64,000 nucleotides of DNA from Hanstruepera marina. Lineage in GTDB: Bacteria; Bacteroidota; Bacteroidia; Flavobacteriales; Flavobacteriaceae. Of the stretch, positions 9,903-17,330 are shown piece after piece. The stretch covers positions 248,001 to 312,000 of the forward strand of contig NZ_JAINVX010000001.1 of the NCBI RefSeq assembly GCF_019880635.1. Reading direction: 5' to 3'. Below the pieces are notes generated by a model, which was given only the letters and a program-made list of their open reading frames with translations, was not told the DNA's origin and did no database searches. The translations under genes and the position numbers were made by a program. Every line of letters starts with the position of its first letter. Within the stretch, counting starts at the first letter, position 1.

Positions 9903-11000
9903 TTAATCTTGCCATTCGGCAATAAACAAATTGGTGTCGTGACCACCACCGTTGTTTCGGTTTGAAGAGAATATCAACTTTTTTCCGTCGTTAGAAAACA
10001 CAGGGAAGGCATCAAAGGTATCACTATGGGTCACACGTTCTAAATTCTTGCCGTCGATATCAATCAAGTACAAATTAAAAGGAAAACCCCTTTCCGATTC
10101 AAAATTTGAAGAGAATAAAATTTTCTCACCGCTAGGGTGAAAAAACGGGCTCCAATTGGCATTGCCCAAATCTGTAAGTTGGCGTAAATCACTACCATCG
10201 GCATTACAAATATAAAGTTCCATTTGTGTTGGTTGAACAAGTCCTTCGGCAAGTAAATCTTTGTATTCTTTAATTTCTTCTTCGGTTTTAGGTCTAGATG
10301 ATCTGAAAATAATTTTTGTACCATCTGGTGAAAAGAAAGCGCCACCATCATAACCCAACTCGAAAGTAATTTGTTTCACATCACTACCGTCAAGATTCAT
10401 AGTGTACAATTCTAAATCACCACTTCTATCTGATGTAAAAACTATTTTGTCGCCTTTAGGTGAAACCGTTGGTTCAGCGTCATACCCTTTTTCGTTGGTT
10501 AATTGTGCTGTAATATTACCTTCTAAATCGGCGACAAATATATCATAGGTGTCATAAATTGGCCATATGTACTTACCGTTTTTACGTAATGGTGTTTCGG
10601 GGCATTCGTCTCCTCCTAAATGGGTTGAGGCATAAATAATGTGTTTGTTATCTGGTAAAAAGTAAGCGCAGGTTGTTCGGCCCTTTCCAGTACTGACCAT
10701 AGGAGGCATGTTATCTTTAAAAGTTTCGCCAACATTCATCAAAAACATTTGATCGCAATTAACATTCCACCCTTCATTATTCGATTGAAATACGAGTTGC
10801 TTGTCATCAAAACTCCAATAAGCTTCAGCGTTATCGCCACCAAAAGTAACCTGTTTAATAGATTTAAAATGCGTTTCTTCAGGATAAATTAGAGAATCAA
10901 CCCATTTTGTAGCACCAGAATCAGCATCTGTAGTTTTGCTTTTGTCAGTTTTACAAGAAACGGTTATGAGTAATATTAAGATATAAATATAATTTTTCAT
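9903..11000 (-). CDS. TolB-like beta-propeller (PD40/WD40-like) lipoprotein
   Basis: 365 residues counting from the ATG at 11000, which begins a lipoprotein signal with TVSC; a start at 11027 would spoil the signal. Several PD40-type repeats are visible, for example YDAEPTVSPKGDKIVFTSDR, SPDGTKIIFRSSRP and NDGKKLIFSSNRN, together predicting a beta-propeller. Such proteins are envelope-located binding or scaffold domains, and no catalytic residues can be assigned. The start is divergent from an M28 peptidase lipoprotein with a 63-base gap, so both may be controlled from the same short region. Confidence 0.82.
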   Translation of the reverse strand: MKNYIYILILLITVSCKTDKSKTTDADSGATKWVDSLIYPEETHFKSIKQVTFGGDNAEAYWSFDDKQLVFQSNNEGWNVNCDQMFLMNVGETFKDNMPPMVSTGKGRTTCAYFLPDNKHIIYASTHLGGDECPETPLRKNGKYIWPIYDTYDIFVADLEGNITAQLTNEKGYDAEPTVSPKGDKIVFTSDRSGDLELYTMNLDGSDVKQITFELGYDGGAFFSPDGTKIIFRSSRPKTEEEIKEYKDLLAEGLVQPTQMELYICNADGSDLRQLTDLGNANWSPFFHPSGEKILFSSNFESERGFPFNLYLIDIDGKNLERVTHSDTFDAFPVFSNDGKKLIFSSNRNNGGGHDTNLFIAEWQD

Positions 11001-11063
11001 AAGGTTTTCAATTGATATATGTGCCAATTATTGCTTAATTTCGCCAAAAATAAGATTATTACC

Positions 11064-12290
11064 ATGAAGAAAATATCGCTATTGGTTCTTTTTATAACGC
11101 TACTAGGTTGTAAGAAAGAGCATTTATATGAAAGTAAAATACTGGAAGATGTTACGTTTTTGGCTGATGACAAATTAGAAGGGCGCGAAACAGGAACAGT
11201 AGGTGAGCAAAAAGCTGCCGAATATATAGCGAAACGGTTTGCTGAAATGGGAATTGAACCTAAAGGAACTGAAAAGTATTATCAAGCTTTTAGCTTTAAA
11301 CCTTCAAACGATCCTCATGGTGAAGTCGCCTTTACTAATGTTGCTGAAGATGGTACCGTAACAGGGACAAATGTTGTTGGATATATTAATAACAATGCTC
11401 AAAATACTGTAATTATTGGAGCACATTATGACCATTTAGGGTATGGCGGAGAAGGCTCTTTACATAAAGGTAAAAAAGCTATCCACAATGGTGCTGATGA
11501 TAACGCGAGCGGTGTTGCCGTAATGCTAGATTTAGCTGGAAAACTTAAGGGTGTAAATACGGCAAACAACTATGTTTTTATTGCCTTTTCTGGCGAGGAA
11601 ATGGGTCTTCTAGGCTCTAACTACTTCGTTAAAAATCCAACAATAGATACCAAAGCGGTGAGTTATATGATTAATATGGATATGGTTGGGCGTTTAAAGC
11701 AAGACAGCACATTGGCCGTTTATGGAACGGGAACATCACCGATATTTAAGCAGACATTAAGTTCGCACAATAACAACTTTAAACTAATTGAAAAAGAATC
11801 TGGTGTAGGCCCAAGTGACCATACATCATTTTATCTGGCCGATATACCAGTATTACATTTTTTTACAGGCCAGCATGAGGATTACCACAAACCAGGAGAC
11901 GATTTTGATAAGCTGAATTATAAAGGGATGGCAACCATTTCAAACTACATTTTTCAAATTATATCCGATTTAAATGATAACGGCAAACTAGCTTTTAGAA
12001 AAACAAAAAATGAAAGCGAGGAGACGCCTCGGTTTAAGGTTGGTTTAGGTGTGGTTCCAGATTATTTATACGATGGTAAAGGTATGCGCATAGATGGTAT
12101 AAGCGAAGATAAACCAGCGCAAAAAGCAGGATTAATAAAAGGTGATGTAGTCGTACAATTAGGTGATAGCGCTATTGTAGACATGATGAGTTATATGCGA
12201 GCCTTATCGGTTTTTGAGTCAGGAGATTCTACAGTTGTTCGTGTTGAACGTAAAAAGGACACATTAGATTTTACTTTAACCTTTAAATAA
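11064..12290 (+). CDS. M28 family zinc aminopeptidase lipoprotein with PDZ domain
   Basis: 408 residues. The start at 11064 begins a lipoprotein signal with Cys16 (LLGC). Metal and catalytic residues of the M28 family are visible: His121 in GAHYDHLG, Asp145 in GADDNASG, Glu178-Glu179 in SGEEMG, Asp206 in NMDMVG and His275 in YHKPGDD. Residues from about 330 form a PDZ-like domain (AQKAGLIKGDVVVQLGD). It probably removes N-terminal residues from peptides in the periplasm. Its TAA stop is followed at once, in the same frame, by the TTG start of dusB. Confidence 0.92.
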   Translation: MKKISLLVLFITLLGCKKEHLYESKILEDVTFLADDKLEGRETGTVGEQKAAEYIAKRFAEMGIEPKGTEKYYQAFSFKPSNDPHGEVAFTNVAEDGTVTGTNVVGYINNNAQNTVIIGAHYDHLGYGGEGSLHKGKKAIHNGADDNASGVAVMLDLAGKLKGVNTANNYVFIAFSGEEMGLLGSNYFVKNPTIDTKAVSYMINMDMVGRLKQDSTLAVYGTGTSPIFKQTLSSHNNNFKLIEKESGVGPSDHTSFYLADIPVLHFFTGQHEDYHKPGDDFDKLNYKGMATISNYIFQIISDLNDNGKLAFRKTKNESEETPRFKVGLGVVPDYLYDGKGMRIDGISEDKPAQKAGLIKGDVVVQLGDSAIVDMMSYMRALSVFESGDSTVVRVERKKDTLDFTLTFK

Positions 12291-13283
12291 TTGATAAAAA
12301 TAGGCGACATAGAACTTCCTGATTTTCCATTGCTTTTAGCACCAATGGAAGATGTAAGCGACCCGCCGTTTCGTGCACTATGCAAAGAACAAGGTGCTGA
12401 TGTCGTTTACACGGAGTTTGTTTCTAGTGAAGGACTCATTCGTAATGCAGCTAAAAGCGTTATGAAGTTGGATATTTATGAGAAAGAAAGACCCGTGGGT
12501 ATTCAGATTTTTGGTGCAAATCTGGATAGTATGCTGCAAACTATCGATATTGTAGAAAAGTCTAATCCCGATATTATTGATATTAATTTTGGCTGTCCTG
12601 TAAAAAAGGTAGTAAGTAAAGGTGCTGGAGCAGGTATATTAAAAGATGTTTGTTTAATGGAAAGCCTAACGGCCGAAATGGTCAAACGTACGAACCTACC
12701 TGTTACAGTAAAAACACGCCTGGGTTGGGATCATGACTCCATAAAAATTGTTGAGGTTGCAGAGCGCTTGCAAGATGTGGGCTGTAAAGCAATCTCTATT
12801 CATGGACGTACACGCGCTCAAATGTATAAAGGTAGTGCCGACTGGAAGCCTATAGCTGAAGTGAAAAATAATCCTAGAATGCATATTCCAGTTTTTGGCA
12901 ACGGTGATGTAGATTCTCCCGAACGCGCTATGGAAATGCGCGACAGCTATGGATTGGATGGATGTATGATAGGCAGAGCAACAATTGGAAATCCGTGGTT
13001 TTTTAAACAAGTGAAACATTATTTTAAAACAGGTGAACATTTAGCGCCAATTTCGTTAGCAGAACGCGTTGAGGCAGCTAGGCGTCATTTACAAATGGCA
13101 ATAGATTGGAAAGGGGAGAAGTTAGGTGTTTTTGAAACCAGACGCCATTATACCAATTATTTTAAAGGTATTCCAAACTTTAAAGAATATAGAATGCGTA
13201 TGGTGACCAGTGATGACTCAAAAGATGTCTTTAAGGCTTTTGACGATGTTCTTGAAAATTTCTCCGATTACCAATTTATCTAA
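12291..13283 (+). CDS. dusB: tRNA-dihydrouridine synthase B
   Basis: A 330-residue FMN-dependent enzyme reducing uridine in the tRNA D-loop. Diagnostic motifs: LLLAPMEDVSDPPFR, NFGCPVKKV with the catalytic Cys, VKTRLGW, IHGRTRAQM and GNGDV. The start is a TTG: the preceding in-frame codon is the TAA of the M28 gene, and the first ATG (Met18) would delete the FMN-binding strand. The N-terminus from TTG matches what I recall of related proteins. Translation is probably coupled to the upstream gene. The 3' end overlaps the convergent permease gene by 4 bases. Confidence 0.95.
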   Translation: MIKIGDIELPDFPLLLAPMEDVSDPPFRALCKEQGADVVYTEFVSSEGLIRNAAKSVMKLDIYEKERPVGIQIFGANLDSMLQTIDIVEKSNPDIIDINFGCPVKKVVSKGAGAGILKDVCLMESLTAEMVKRTNLPVTVKTRLGWDHDSIKIVEVAERLQDVGCKAISIHGRTRAQMYKGSADWKPIAEVKNNPRMHIPVFGNGDVDSPERAMEMRDSYGLDGCMIGRATIGNPWFFKQVKHYFKTGEHLAPISLAERVEAARRHLQMAIDWKGEKLGVFETRRHYTNYFKGIPNFKEYRMRMVTSDDSKDVFKAFDDVLENFSDYQFI

Positions 13284-14485
13284 TTAGACACTAGGGTTTT
13301 GGTAATTCTTGACGAGGCAATTTTTGAAGCACCTATTCCTAAAACACTTATGGTTACAAACACTAAAGTTATATTTTCTATTTTTATTGAAACAGGATAA
13401 GGCAAAGATTGGGTAAGCATAACAAACCCAAAAGTTTTTTGTAGCCAAACCAATAACAGTGCAATTATTAACCCAACAGCCCCACCAATTAAAGTCATTA
13501 AACTACCTTGAAGAAAAAATATCCTTTTGATATCCTTAATAGTTGCTCCTAGATTAAATAAAGTGTGTAGTGTTTTTTTCTTGTCCAGTATCATCATAAT
13601 AATTGAGCCCACAAGGTTAAAAAGCGCAATGATTAGAATCAGGGTAAATATTAAATAAACAGCTAAGTTTTCGGTGTTTAGCATTTTATGAAGCGCATCA
13701 TTAAGTTCTGATTTGTTTTTTAAAACAATAGTATCACCTAGAACATTTTGTATAGCTTCACGGGTTTGATTTTCATCGGCATTTGGCACCAACTTAAATT
13801 CAATGGCTGAAATTTGATTACTGTTATAGTTTACTAAATGCTGCGCCATTTCAATAGGTGCGTAAATATATTTATCATTTAGAGTTTCGTTTACATCAAA
13901 AACACCAACATTTACAGCATTTACGGAATTAAAGGCTTTTTTAATATCTGTAATCTGTCCCCTTCCGGGTTTTGGTATGTATAAATCTACAGTTTTACCA
14001 TAATCTAAAACACCAATAGACAATCGGTTGGCAATTCCCCAACCCGTAACAATTTGGTTGGTCTGATGGGACAGCCAACTCCCAATAGGAACAACAGAAT
14101 CTATTCGCGTAACTTTTTCGTAATTAGAATCTACACCTTTTATAAACGCATTGGGATAGCTTTTACCATCAAAAGAGATAAAGACGCGCTCTTCCACAAT
14201 TTTTGAAAATGAAACTATTTGTGGGATGTCATTTAAGGCTTTAATTTCGGTTTCAGAGAGGTTAAATGATTTGCCCATAGCAGATTCAGCCTTAAGATCC
14301 GGGTCGATTAAAGAAGTGAATTGCAACGTGAAATCTTTTAGCCCAGCAAATCCAGATAATACAACAAATAAAGATAACGCACCAATAATAACACTAAAAG
14401 CTGTTATAAGCGTAATAAAGTTTATAGCATTGTTACTGCTTTTTGAAAGCAAATAACGTTTAGCTATATATAAAGAGAAATTCAA
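13280..14485 (-). CDS. ABC transporter permease, FtsX/LolE-like
   Basis: A 401-residue inner-membrane permease. Four membrane helices are predicted: one near residues 20-45 and three near 275-385, with a large periplasmic domain between, the layout of LolC/LolE. The N-terminus YIAKRYLLSKSSNNAINFI is typical of the family in Bacteroidota. The start codon is TTG, directly after the TAA of rbfA and in the same frame; no ATG lies near enough to replace it. LolE proteins help move lipoproteins to the outer membrane, but no LolD ATPase is adjacent, so the exact role is inferred. Confidence 0.85.
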   Translation of the reverse strand: MNFSLYIAKRYLLSKSSNNAINFITLITAFSVIIGALSLFVVLSGFAGLKDFTLQFTSLIDPDLKAESAMGKSFNLSETEIKALNDIPQIVSFSKIVEERVFISFDGKSYPNAFIKGVDSNYEKVTRIDSVVPIGSWLSHQTNQIVTGWGIANRLSIGVLDYGKTVDLYIPKPGRGQITDIKKAFNSVNAVNVGVFDVNETLNDKYIYAPIEMAQHLVNYNSNQISAIEFKLVPNADENQTREAIQNVLGDTIVLKNKSELNDALHKMLNTENLAVYLIFTLILIIALFNLVGSIIMMILDKKKTLHTLFNLGATIKDIKRIFFLQGSLMTLIGGAVGLIIALLLVWLQKTFGFVMLTQSLPYPVSIKIENITLVFVTISVLGIGASKIASSRITKTLVSN

Positions 14486-14881
14486 TTACGATTTTTTTCG
14501 TTTATCTAAAAGGTCAGGGTCATCAATTGGGTTGTCTGTGCCTTTTAGGGATTGCTCTATTTTGTCAATATATTCTAAAGAATCGTCAACAAAAAACTCC
14601 AAGTGAGGCATGCGTCTTAATTGATTTTTTGTACGCTGGGCTAGTTCGTGTCTAATTAAAGGGGCATTGGAACGAATACCAACTATTAGCTCTTGGGCCT
14701 TTTGGTTAGGAAAAATGCTTAGGTAAACTTTTGCCACAGACAAATCAACTGTAACTTTTACTTTAGAAACAGATATAAGAACGCCATGCATACCCCCTTG
14801 TGTGGCAGCTTTCTGTAGAATATCTACAAGGTCGTGCTGTAAAACCGATGCTATTTTCTTTTGTCTTTGACTTTCTTCCAT
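14486..14881 (-). CDS. rbfA: Ribosome-binding factor A
   Basis: 131 residues with the KH-like RbfA fold: N-terminal ESQRQKKIASVLQHDLVDIL, the central VTVDLSVAKVYLSIFP strand region and LRRMPHLEFFVDDSLEYIDKIE near the end. RbfA helps 30S subunit maturation at the 5' end of 16S rRNA. A -7 box (14886-14893) sits only 4 bases before the ATG, which suggests a nearly leaderless mRNA. The gene leads an operon with the LolE-like permease. Confidence 0.95.
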   Translation of the reverse strand: MEESQRQKKIASVLQHDLVDILQKAATQGGMHGVLISVSKVKVTVDLSVAKVYLSIFPNQKAQELIVGIRSNAPLIRHELAQRTKNQLRRMPHLEFFVDDSLEYIDKIEQSLKGTDNPIDDPDLLDKRKKS

Positions 14882-14885
14882 GATG

Positions 14886-14893
14886 CAAAAATA
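14886..14893 (-). promoter_or_regulatory. -7 promoter box of rbfA, nearly leaderless
   Basis: TATTTTTG on the minus strand matches TAnnTTTG exactly. Only 4 bases (CATC) separate it from the rbfA ATG, so transcription should start at or inside the start codon. Confidence 0.55.
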
Positions 14894-14914
14894 ACGGATA
14901 TTTGAAGATTATCT

Positions 14915-14922
14915 TACTTTTG
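14915..14922 (+). promoter_or_regulatory. -7 promoter box of the methylmalonyl-CoA epimerase gene
   Basis: TACTTTTG is an exact TAnnTTTG match 26 bases before the ATG at 14949. No -33 box is found at the usual spacing. Confidence 0.5.
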
Positions 14923-14948
14923 CAATCAAAATTCGTAACTTACTTATC

Positions 14949-15353
14949 ATGAATAAGATTGAACATATTGGAATTGCAGTTAAAGATTTGAAAAACTCTA
15001 ACGATTTATTCAAGAAATTGTTTGGAGAATCGCACTATAAAATAGAAGAGGTGGTAAGCGAAGGGGTGAACACCTCTTTTTTTAAGATTGGTGAAAACAA
15101 AATTGAACTTTTAGAAGGCACTAATCCAGACAGTCCAATTTCTAAATTTATAGAAAAACGAGGTGAGGGCATTCATCATATTGCATTTGATGTTGATGAT
15201 ATTGAATCTGAAATTAAAAGATTGGAAAACGAAGGATTTACAGTACTTAATAAAACCCCGAAACAAGGAGCAGACAACAAGTTGGTTACATTTTTGCACC
15301 CAAAGTCAACCAATGGTGTTTTAATCGAGTTGTGCCAAGATATAAAGAAATAA
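14949..15353 (+). CDS. mce: Methylmalonyl-CoA epimerase
   Basis: 134 residues of the vicinal oxygen chelate (glyoxalase-like) superfamily. Two beta-alpha-beta-beta-beta modules are visible, starting IEHIGIAVKDL and GIHHIAFDVDDIE. The metal-binding residues expected of the family are His6, the His pair in GIHHIA and a Glu in the last strand (VLIELCQ). It interconverts (2R)- and (2S)-methylmalonyl-CoA in propionate metabolism. Methylmalonyl-CoA mutase is not in the window. Confidence 0.92.
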   Translation: MNKIEHIGIAVKDLKNSNDLFKKLFGESHYKIEEVVSEGVNTSFFKIGENKIELLEGTNPDSPISKFIEKRGEGIHHIAFDVDDIESEIKRLENEGFTVLNKTPKQGADNKLVTFLHPKSTNGVLIELCQDIKK

Positions 15354-15391
15354 AAATTCTTGTAGAGTTTTAAAATATGTAGTAATATTGC

Positions 15392-15413
15392 ACACTCTTT
15401 TAAGCAAGAGTGT
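15392..15413 (+). other. Hairpin in the tRNA 5' leader
   Basis: ACACTCTT (15392-15399) and AAGAGTGT (15406-15413) form an 8-bp stem with a 6-base loop, 18 bases before the tRNA. No T-run follows, so it is not a classical terminator of the epimerase gene. It may be a leader structure or a processing signal. Confidence 0.4.
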
Positions 15414-15431
15414 ATTAGCAAATAGCTAATA

Positions 15432-15505
15432 GGTCCTATAACTCAGTTGGTTAGAGTATCTGACTCATAATCAGAAAGTCCCTGGTTCGAGCCCAGGTGG
15501 GACCA
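15432..15505 (+). tRNA. tRNA with CAU anticodon (tRNA-Ile2 or elongator tRNA-Met)
   Basis: A full cloverleaf of 74 nt. Acceptor GGTCCTA pairs with TGGGACC; D stem ACTC/GAGT; anticodon stem TCTGA/TCAGA with loop CTCATAA; TpsiC stem CCTGG/CCAGG with loop TTCGAGC. The discriminator is A and no CCA is encoded. The anticodon is CAU. The acceptor has C4-G and C5-G pairs, which in E. coli are features of the tRNA-Ile modified by TilS rather than elongator tRNA-Met. I lean slightly to tRNA-Ile2, but this is not settled. It is not initiator tRNA, because position 1 pairs (G-C). Confidence 0.93.
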
Positions 15506-15520
15506 CTTCTTAAAGATTGT

Positions 15521-15558
15521 AAAGCCTTGATTGTCAAAAAGATATTCAAGGCTTTTTT
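15521..15558 (+). terminator. Terminator of the CAU tRNA transcript
   Basis: AAAGCCTTGA (15521-15530) pairs with TCAAGGCTTT (15546-15555), followed by T residues. It lies 15 bases after the tRNA. Confidence 0.8.
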
Positions 15559-15743
15559 GTTAATATCAAATAAATATAACACCTACATAAAATATTTGTT
15601 GGGTTTTTTTGGAGGCATCGAAAGAGTTGGAGAAACATTAGGTAAAATCTTGTCTTATGAGAGAATTGTATGTTATTTAACTAAAAGCCATATTTTTCTT
15701 TGCAGATAGAATTTTAACTAACAATTGATTAAAAAAAACAATT

Positions 15744-16160
15744 ATGAGTAAAATATGGAATGCCTATAAGTATATTTATTACAGATTGTATAGTTTTAGT
15801 AAAAATAAAATAGGAGAGCGAGAATTGGCACCTTACAGCGCAATGTTTTTAATGTCTTTTTCATCGCTAGTAATTTTATTCATAATAAATGTTTCATTAA
15901 TAATTTTTTTAAATATCGAAATCATAACTTCAAACAATGTAAGTATAATTGAAGTTGTAATAATTGCTTTAGTTTTACTTGCTATTCATTTTTTTCTGTT
16001 TATTCCAAATAAAAAGTATTTAAAAATCGAGAATGAATTTGTTAATGAATCTAAAAAATTGAGATTTAGAAATGGCGTATTTGTTCTCTTTTATCCTATT
16101 GGCTCTTTAGTGATTTATGCTATATTGCTTTTCTATTTAGCTAGTATAAATAGTATTTGA
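15744..16160 (+). CDS. Small membrane protein of unknown function
   Basis: 138 residues with three hydrophobic helices, at about 33-57, 68-89 and 110-135. The N-terminus is rich in Tyr and Lys (NAYKYIYYRLYSFSKNK), and a charged loop separates helices 2 and 3. It resembles small membrane proteins often left unnamed in Bacteroidota genomes; no catalytic motif is visible. The flanking stretches of 238 and 319 bases suggest it is a single-gene unit. Codon use looks like the neighbours. Confidence 0.7.
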   Translation: MSKIWNAYKYIYYRLYSFSKNKIGERELAPYSAMFLMSFSSLVILFIINVSLIIFLNIEIITSNNVSIIEVVIIALVLLAIHFFLFIPNKKYLKIENEFVNESKKLRFRNGVFVLFYPIGSLVIYAILLFYLASINSI

Positions 16161-16442
16161 GTTATTTTAGGTTAATTCAAACTGTGAATAACATATCGAC
16201 GATTAAGCTATAGTAATATTTTAAAACGCTTATTTAAGTTTTAATGAGAGTTATCACAATTTATTGATCCTTATAAAGTTTTTATAAAGACCATGATTAC
16301 AATTATTTAAAACTTAAAAGGAAAATGTTATTTAAAAAAAATATATATTTGGATACGAATAGTATTAATAGCGAATTTAACAACAAAAATGCATTTAATC
16401 GATGTTTTTTACACTTAAAAGACATTAAGACTGTTTTTTTGT
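16161..16442. other. AT-rich intergenic stretch
   Basis: About 280 bases with no convincing reading frame. It contains a stray exact TAnnTTTG box (TATATTTG at 16344-16351) with no gene immediately after it. I see no repeat, tRNA or clear hairpin with a T-run. Confidence 0.5.
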
Positions 16443-16472
16443 TTTGTTAAATCGCTTTTTTTTATACATTTA
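16443..16472 (+). promoter_or_regulatory. Promoter of the small PID-type protein
   Basis: TTTG (16443-16446), an 18-base spacer and TACATTTA (16465-16472), one mismatch from TAnnTTTG. It sits 7 bases before the ATG at 16480. Confidence 0.5.
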
Positions 16473-16479
16473 CCGACCA

Positions 16480-16671
16480 ATGAAAATGCAAAACAAAAAA
16501 ATAGTTGCCTCAATCTTATTTTTGCTAATAAGCTTTGTTTGCGTTGCCCAAACTGGTCCACCACCACCACAGCCACCACCACCACCGGGATTACCTATTG
16601 ATGGAGGTGTGATTTTCACTTTAATTTTAGGGTTATTTTATGGCGCTTTTAGAGTTTTAAAAGCAAAATAA
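16480..16671 (+). CDS. Small secreted protein with polyproline stretch and PID-type C-terminal sorting signal
   Basis: 63 residues counting from ATG 16480; an alternative ATG at 16486 gives 61. The layout is a signal peptide ending CVAQ, a proline stretch (GPPPPQPPPPPGLPIDGG), a hydrophobic helix and a short basic tail (FRVLKAK). The PID-GG, helix, basic-tail order resembles exosortase-type sorting signals. From memory, a Bacteroidota family named after this PID motif exists in NCBI models; I could not check. There is almost no mature domain, so the protein is essentially a signal plus anchor. Its role is unknown. A plausible promoter lies just upstream. Confidence 0.75.
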   Translation: MKMQNKKIVASILFLLISFVCVAQTGPPPPQPPPPPGLPIDGGVIFTLILGLFYGAFRVLKAK

Positions 16672-16679
16672 GTATATCT

Positions 16680-17270
16680 TTAGTTATTAAGCTCAAACAG
16701 CTTTTTTACATATTTGCCCACAACATCAAATTCTAAATTTACAATACTGCCAATTTTTAAGTGTTTAAATGTAGTGTGTTCATAGGTGTAAGGAATAATA
16801 GCTACACTAAACATGTTTGTTTTTGAGTTTAATACAGTAAGACTAACGCCGTTTACGGTAATAGACCCTTTTTCAATGGTGATGTTATGAAGGGATTTAT
16901 CGTAAGAAAACGTAAACAACCAACTTCCATTGGATGCTTCAATATGCTCACAAACAGCTGTCTGATCCACGTGACCCTGAACAATGTGCCCATCTAGCCT
17001 ATCGCCTAATTTCATAGCCCGTTCTAAATTAATTGAGTCTCCAATAAGAAGACTATTTAAATTTGTTTTAGCTAAAGTTTCTTCAATTGCTGTTACAGTA
17101 TATAATTTGTCTTTAATAGAAACGACAGTTAGGCATACTCCATTATGGGCAACACTTTGATCAATTTTAAGTTCAGGTGTAATATCCGACTCAATAGTTA
17201 GATGTACATTTGATTGGTCTTGAATCAATTCTTTTACTTTTCCAATAGTTTCAATTATTCCTGTAAACAT
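16680..17270 (-). CDS. ribE: Riboflavin synthase, alpha subunit
   Basis: 196 residues made of two similar lumazine-binding barrels. The N-terminus MFTGIIETIG is diagnostic; the first repeat holds HNGVCLTVV and the second holds VNGVSLTVL, with the connecting motif GHIVQGHVD. It dismutates two 6,7-dimethyl-8-ribityllumazine molecules to riboflavin, working as a trimer in the cytoplasm. It is divergent from pdxA, and their -7 boxes lie side by side at 17289-17309. A -7 match for this gene is at 17302-17309. Confidence 0.96.
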   Translation of the reverse strand: MFTGIIETIGKVKELIQDQSNVHLTIESDITPELKIDQSVAHNGVCLTVVSIKDKLYTVTAIEETLAKTNLNSLLIGDSINLERAMKLGDRLDGHIVQGHVDQTAVCEHIEASNGSWLFTFSYDKSLHNITIEKGSITVNGVSLTVLNSKTNMFSVAIIPYTYEHTTFKHLKIGSIVNLEFDVVGKYVKKLFELNN

Positions 17271-17288
17271 CTGTTGAGATTATTTAGT

Positions 17289-17296
17289 TAAATTTG
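17289..17296 (+). promoter_or_regulatory. -7 promoter box of pdxA
   Basis: TAAATTTG, exact TAnnTTTG match 34 bases before the pdxA ATG. It lies 5 bases from the opposing ribE box. Confidence 0.5.
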
Positions 17297-17301
17297 CGAA
17301 A

Positions 17302-17309
17302 CAAAATTA
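17302..17309 (-). promoter_or_regulatory. -7 promoter box of ribE
   Basis: TAATTTTG on the minus strand, exact TAnnTTTG match 31 bases before the ribE ATG. Confidence 0.45.
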
Positions 17310-17330
17310 CAAACTTAAGTTACAATCTAA

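Noticed and set aside
12696-13040. A 114-residue minus-strand frame inside dusB
   Set aside because: DusB motifs on the plus strand are unambiguous.
15497-15709. A 70-residue plus-strand frame starting in the CAU tRNA
   Set aside because: It starts inside the tRNA 3' half and reads through the tRNA terminator; no coding feature.
16344-16351. An exact TATATTTG box in the empty stretch before the PID protein
   Set aside because: It is 130 bases from the next start and has no -33 box; the closer TTTG/TACATTTA pair explains the gene better.
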